A program made the translations under genes and the position numbers. Under the pieces are notes generated by a model. That model did not search any database. It had not been told where the DNA came from and saw only the letters and a list, made by a program, of their open reading frames with translations. Of a stretch of DNA of 17,587 nucleotides, positions 14,182 through 17,587 are shown piece by piece. How positions within the stretch are numbered: the stretch's first letter is position 1; each line of letters begins with the position of its first letter. This stretch comes from Novosphingobium sp. (GTDB lineage Bacteria; Pseudomonadota; Alphaproteobacteria; Sphingomonadales; Sphingomonadaceae), in assembly GCA_027490345.1 (NCBI GenBank), contig JAIXYF010000374.1:1-17587 (forward strand). Reading direction: 5' to 3'.

Positions 14182-15986
14182 GCCGCGCGTCCGAAATCGG
14201 CATCATCCTCATCGGTGGTGCCCAGTGTGAGGTCAAACGCGAAGCCCTTTGCCCGCTCCTGCTGATCTGCAACCGAATTGGGTTTGCGCGGGCTCCGGTC
14301 AGCGAGCTTGGTCCTGGCTGCGGGCGCCTTGCTCGTCCGCGTCGCCGCTGGCCGCGCCGCGCTTCGCCGCTGCGGATGGCTGCTCACTACAAAGAAGGCC
14401 ATGGCCTGCTGCAATTCCTCGGCCTGCGAGGCGAGTTCTTCGGATGTCGAGCTGATCTGTTCCGAAGCGCTGGCATTCTGTTGAGTCACCTTGTCGAGCT
14501 GCTGGATCGCCTCGTTGATTTGCGCCACGCCGATATCCTGTTCGCGGCTCGCGGCGCTGATCTCGGCCACCAGTTCGGCGGTGCGGCGGATATCAGGCAC
14601 CAGCTTGCTGAGCATTTCGCCCGCTTCGGATGCGGCGGTCACGGTTTGCGCCGATACTGCGCCGATTTCTCCTGCGGCGGCGGCGCTGCGTTGGGCCAGC
14701 TTGCGCACTTCCGAGGCAACGACGGCAAAACCCTTGCCATGTTCGCCGGCGCGTGCGGCTTCGACCGCCGCATTCAGCGCCAGCAGATCGGTCTGGCGGG
14801 CGATTTCCTGGACGATGCCGATTTTTTCGGCAATCGTGCGCATCGCGCCGACCGCCTTGTCGACTGCAATCCCGGACAGTTCTGCATCGCGCGAGGATTG
14901 GCGCGCGATCTTTTCGGTCTGCGCGGCATTGTCGGCGTTCTGCTTGGTGTTGGCCGACATCTGCTCCATCGACGCCGAAACCTCCTCGACCGAGGCGGCT
15001 TGTTCCGATGCGCCCCGCGCGACCTGCTCCGCACTCGCCGCCAGTTCCTCGCTGCCCGAAGACACGCTCAGCGTGGCGGAAGTGGCTTCGCCGACCACCG
15101 TGCGCAGCCGATCAACCATCTCGATCAGGGCAAGGCCAAGCTGATCCTTGTTTGATTGGGCGGTGTGGTCGACGGTCAGATCACCGGCCGCAATCCGATC
15201 GGCAAGATCTGCCGTCTTGCGCAAGTTTGCCGTCATGGCGTTGACGGTGACGACCAGATCCTTGATCTCGTCGTTGCTCGTGGCCGTCACCTCGGTTTCC
15301 AGATCGCCGATGGCGACGGCATGGACCGCCGTGCTGATCCGCTGCAATCCCCGCGTGATGGTGAGCGAAATCCAGACCGCTGCCGCCAGGCCGGCAATCA
15401 CGGCAGCCGCCACCAGCACCATGAACAGCATGCTGGCATCGGCGTATTCCTTGTCACCGGCAGCGCTGGCTGCCTTGCCGCCCTCAACGTTGAGGTCGAC
15501 AAGCTTCAAAAGATCTTCGGAATATGCGTCGAAAAGATCTGCGGTCTCAAACAAACCAGCGGCTGCTGCAGCGTTCTGGTTGTTGCGCGAAAGAGCAAGG
15601 ACCCTCTCCGAGGCTTCCAGGTATTTTGCAAACTTGGCAGAAAAGCTTTGGTAGATTTTCTGCTCTTCATCGGAGGAAATCAGCTTTTCATAACGCGTGC
15701 GGTGGGCCGCGATGGCAGCAAGGAGGGTTTCGATCTCGCTGTCCACTTTCCGCATGTCGGCAGGATCGGTCGATGCGACGTGCCGATATTGTTTGACGCG
15801 CAGGTCCGATGTTGCCGTGTTGATGCGATGGATCGCATCGATACTGGGCATCCAGTTTGTCGACATTTCAGTCGACTTGTCGTTGATGGACGCCATTTGC
15901 CTGATGCCGAACACACCAAGAATCGAGGTAATCAGCAGGACAATGGCAAAAGCCCCGGCAAGTTTGGCTTTGATCGTGGCGCGCAC
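14178..15986 (-). CDS. Transmembrane methyl-accepting chemotaxis protein with 4-helix-bundle-type periplasmic sensor
   Basis: GTG 15986 is chosen because AAGGA lies 7 nt upstream and the product then starts MRATIKAKLAGAFAIVLLI, the usual MCP beginning; a TTG at 16010 would add eight residues without a binding site. The 602-residue protein has TM1 (about 6-28), an all-helical periplasmic domain of about 155 residues, TM2 (about 185-208), a HAMP domain, and a hairpin with the canonical tip (QTDLLALNAAVEAARAGEHG). A basic Pro/Ala/Ser linker leads to the tail GFAFDLT...DEDDADFGRAA. It senses an external or periplasmic cue and controls CheA through CheW. The signalling domain is nearly identical to that of the soluble mcp, while the sensory halves differ. 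Confidence 0.93.
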   Translation of the reverse strand: MRATIKAKLAGAFAIVLLITSILGVFGIRQMASINDKSTEMSTNWMPSIDAIHRINTATSDLRVKQYRHVASTDPADMRKVDSEIETLLAAIAAHRTRYEKLISSDEEQKIYQSFSAKFAKYLEASERVLALSRNNQNAAAAAGLFETADLFDAYSEDLLKLVDLNVEGGKAASAAGDKEYADASMLFMVLVAAAVIAGLAAAVWISLTITRGLQRISTAVHAVAIGDLETEVTATSNDEIKDLVVTVNAMTANLRKTADLADRIAAGDLTVDHTAQSNKDQLGLALIEMVDRLRTVVGEATSATLSVSSGSEELAASAEQVARGASEQAASVEEVSASMEQMSANTKQNADNAAQTEKIARQSSRDAELSGIAVDKAVGAMRTIAEKIGIVQEIARQTDLLALNAAVEAARAGEHGKGFAVVASEVRKLAQRSAAAAGEIGAVSAQTVTAASEAGEMLSKLVPDIRRTAELVAEISAASREQDIGVAQINEAIQQLDKVTQQNASASEQISSTSEELASQAEELQQAMAFFVVSSHPQRRSAARPAATRTSKAPAARTKLADRSPRKPNSVADQQERAKGFAFDLTLGTTDEDDADFGRAA

Positions 15987-15993
15987 GGTGAAT

Positions 15994-15998
15994 TCCTT
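15994..15998 (-). promoter_or_regulatory. Ribosome binding site AAGGA deciding the transmembrane mcp start
   Basis: On the minus strand AAGGA is followed by 7 nt and GTG at 15986. Neither the GTG at 16001 nor the TTG at 16010 has a purine-rich site at suitable distance. Confidence 0.6.
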
Positions 15999-16056
15999 CA
16001 CGCTATTCAACGCGCAGCATGTGCGCTGCGGACGGGTTGTTGGCTGGGCGGGGACA

Positions 16057-16548
16057 TCAGGCGGCCTGCGCCATCGCCGTAAAAATCTCGGGAAGATCGG
16101 GGATCAGGACCACACAGTCCGACTGGCGCACCAGTTCGCGCACGAATTCCCGCTTCCAGCGCATGCCAAGAACCGGCGGTTCGCAGCTCTTCGCAAGGTC
16201 CAGAATGGTGACTTCGTGTACCTTGTCGGTGCGCAGGCCGATTTGCAGCACCTCGCCGCCGAACTCGGTCTCGATGACCACGATCCGATGATCGGTGCTC
16301 GCGGCTTCCGCCGGGTCGCGCGGCATGCCGAAGGCTACTCTGAGATCGGCAATCGGGATGATCTTGCCGCGAAAGTTGACAACGCTGGAAACCAGTGCCG
16401 GCGCCCCGGGGACGCATGTTTCGGGGAGCAGATCGAGGATCTCGCGGATGCTCACGGCCTCGATTGCCAAGCGTTCCTCGCCAATGTCGAAGGTGAGGAC
16501 TTCGAGCTGACCGTTTTCGCCCCAGTTGGTGGTGCTGGAATTCTCCAT
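16057..16548 (-). CDS. cheW: Chemotaxis adaptor CheW
   Basis: 163 residues from ATG 16548; the longer open frame to 16638 runs into cheA and is not used. The CheW fold is shown by EVLTFDIGEERLAIEAVSIR, EILDLLP, VPGAPALVSSVVNFRGKIIP and IADLRVAFGM, then VVIETEFGGEVLQIGLRTDKV. The FRGKIIPIADLR motif is the standard core of the receptor/CheA-binding surface. The Shine-Dalgarno AGGA (16556-16559) directly precedes the cheA TAA at 16553-16555, so ribosomes finishing cheA can reinitiate here. The transmembrane mcp follows after 70 bp. It probably serves as the main scaffold adaptor of the array. Confidence 0.93.
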   Translation of the reverse strand: MENSSTTNWGENGQLEVLTFDIGEERLAIEAVSIREILDLLPETCVPGAPALVSSVVNFRGKIIPIADLRVAFGMPRDPAEAASTDHRIVVIETEFGGEVLQIGLRTDKVHEVTILDLAKSCEPPVLGMRWKREFVRELVRQSDCVVLIPDLPEIFTAMAQAA

Positions 16549-16552
16549 GGCT

Positions 16553-17587
16553 TTATCCTGCAGCACGAAGCCGCTCCTCGTGGTTCTGGCCCAGCGCGAC
16601 GAGCTGGACGACGTCGAGAATGAGCGCGACGCCGCCATCGCCGAGGATGGTTGCGCCTGAAAAGCTGGGGATCGAGCGATGCAGGCTCGACATCGATTTG
16701 ATCACGGTCTGGTGGCTGCCGATGATCTGATCGACCACCAGGCCGACGCGTTCTCCGCCGGTGGTGATCACGACGATCTTCTGGAAGGCATCAGGCCGGG
16801 TGCCGGTGCCGAACAGCTCGCGCAGCCGCAGGAAGGGCACCAGCCGCTCGCGCAGCTGGATCATGCTGCGCCCGCGCGAACGGAGGTCCGCCTCAAGGCT
16901 GAGTTCGAGGCATTCCTCGACCGCCGATAGCGGAATGACGTAGTTCCCGCTGCCAACGCGCACCAGCAGCCCATCGATGATGGCAAGCGTAAGCGGGATG
17001 CGCAGTGTGATGACCGAACCTTTGCCCGGCTCGCTGGTCATATCGATCTGCCCGCGCAGACCTTCGATCGTGCGCTTGACGACATCCATGCCAACCCCGC
17101 GGCCCGACAGATTGGTCACTTGCGCAGCCGTCGAAAAGCCGGGCTCGAAGATCATCTGCAGTAGTTCGCTATCCGACAGGATTTGCCCCGGCTGGATCAG
17201 CCCGCTGGCTTCGGCCTTTGCGCGCACGCGGCCCCGATTGATGCCGCGCCCGTCGTCTTCGATTGTGATGAAGACTTCGCCCCCGGTCTGCCGCGCCGAG
17301 AGGCGGATCTGCCCGGCTGCGGCTTTCCCCGATGCACGGCGCTCGTCTTCTGTTTCAAGGCCATGGTCGCAGGCATTGCGGATCAGGTGGACGATAGGGT
17401 CGGCAAGCCGTTCGGACACGGTCTTGTCGATCTCGGTGCTCTCGCCATCGGTGATCAGGTTGATCGTCTTGCCCGTTTCGCGCGCAAGATCATGGACGAG
17501 GCGGCGGAAGCGCCCGAACAGCGAAGCAATCGGGACCATGCGCAGCACCATCATGGTATCGCGCAGTTCGTTGGCCAGCCGTTCGAC
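16553..17587 (-). CDS. cheA: Chemotaxis histidine kinase CheA (partial, N-terminus outside window)
   Basis: The frame is open to the window edge and encodes 344 C-terminal residues. It begins at the end of the P3 dimerisation helix (LRDTMMVLRMVPIASLFGRF) and continues with the P4 ATPase: N box HLIRNACDHGLE, G1 IEDDGRGIN, F box MIFEPGFSTA and G2 SGRGVGMDVV. The CheW-like P5 regulatory domain follows (RIPLTLAIIDGLLVRVGSGN ... VGLVVDQIIGSHQTVIKS). The P1 phosphotransfer domain with its active histidine and any P2 domain lie beyond the window. CheA autophosphorylates in receptor arrays and passes phosphate to CheY and CheB. It heads the visible operon, and its stop overlaps the initiation region of cheW. 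Confidence 0.96.
   Translation of the reverse strand, partial: VERLANELRDTMMVLRMVPIASLFGRFRRLVHDLARETGKTINLITDGESTEIDKTVSERLADPIVHLIRNACDHGLETEDERRASGKAAAGQIRLSARQTGGEVFITIEDDGRGINRGRVRAKAEASGLIQPGQILSDSELLQMIFEPGFSTAAQVTNLSGRGVGMDVVKRTIEGLRGQIDMTSEPGKGSVITLRIPLTLAIIDGLLVRVGSGNYVIPLSAVEECLELSLEADLRSRGRSMIQLRERLVPFLRLRELFGTGTRPDAFQKIVVITTGGERVGLVVDQIIGSHQTVIKSMSSLHRSIPSFSGATILGDGGVALILDVVQLVALGQNHEERLRAAG

Noticed and set aside
13956..15155. Plus-strand open frame of 399 codons opposite cheW and the mcp
   Set aside because: It is the antisense mirror of MCP hairpin DNA; a similar mirror frame appears opposite the other mcp, as expected from shared sequence.

Overview
This window looks like the chromosome of an alphaproteobacterium, most likely a sphingomonad. 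It is GC-rich, the chemotaxis proteins are of alphaproteobacterial type, and it carries a DUF3617-type lipoprotein and DUF4102-type integrase remnants. The taxon is inferred from sequence style, not from a marker gene.

Left edge (1-1151), integration scar. The 3' part of a degP/htrA-like protease gene is fused, across about 24 bases readable as either gene, to the 5' part of a P4-type tyrosine integrase gene (both minus strand). A second, unrelated integrase N-terminal fragment lies head-to-head at 921-1151. The 370 bp between them hold inverted and direct repeats that look like integrase regulatory or attachment DNA. No intact integrase remains.

Accessory genes (1340-4620). A secreted RTX protein with an N-terminal NxGxIxG solenoid and C-terminal GGxGxDxxx repeats is followed by a convergent small two-TM protein and an unrecognised secreted protein with four cysteines.

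Two-component system (4621-7288) and lipoprotein (7426-7887). A NarL-type response regulator gene precedes a histidine kinase with a signal peptide, a periplasmic domain and a 7TM module. A DUF3617-like lipoprotein gene is divergent from them.

Chemotaxis operon (7940-17587, all minus strand). In transcription order: cheA (5' end outside the window), cheW, transmembrane mcp, cheW, soluble poly-HAMP mcp, cheR, cheB, and a 580-aa receptor-like protein. The junctions are very tight (stop and start abutting, ATGA overlap, 3-nt gap). Receptors signal through CheW to CheA, while CheR and CheB set adaptation. No stand-alone cheY, cheD or conventional cheZ is visible.

The most interesting item is the last gene of that operon (7940-9682). 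It has no membrane segment. Its receptor-hairpin tip aligns without gaps to a normal MCP tip but has lost the canonical residues. It carries a D-x-x-x-Q motif that lines up with the CheZ catalytic Asp/Gln, and it ends in an acidic tail resembling the CheY-binding C-terminus of CheZ. I propose it is a CheZ-like phosphatase or signal-termination protein built on an MCP-like scaffold. This is inference from motifs.
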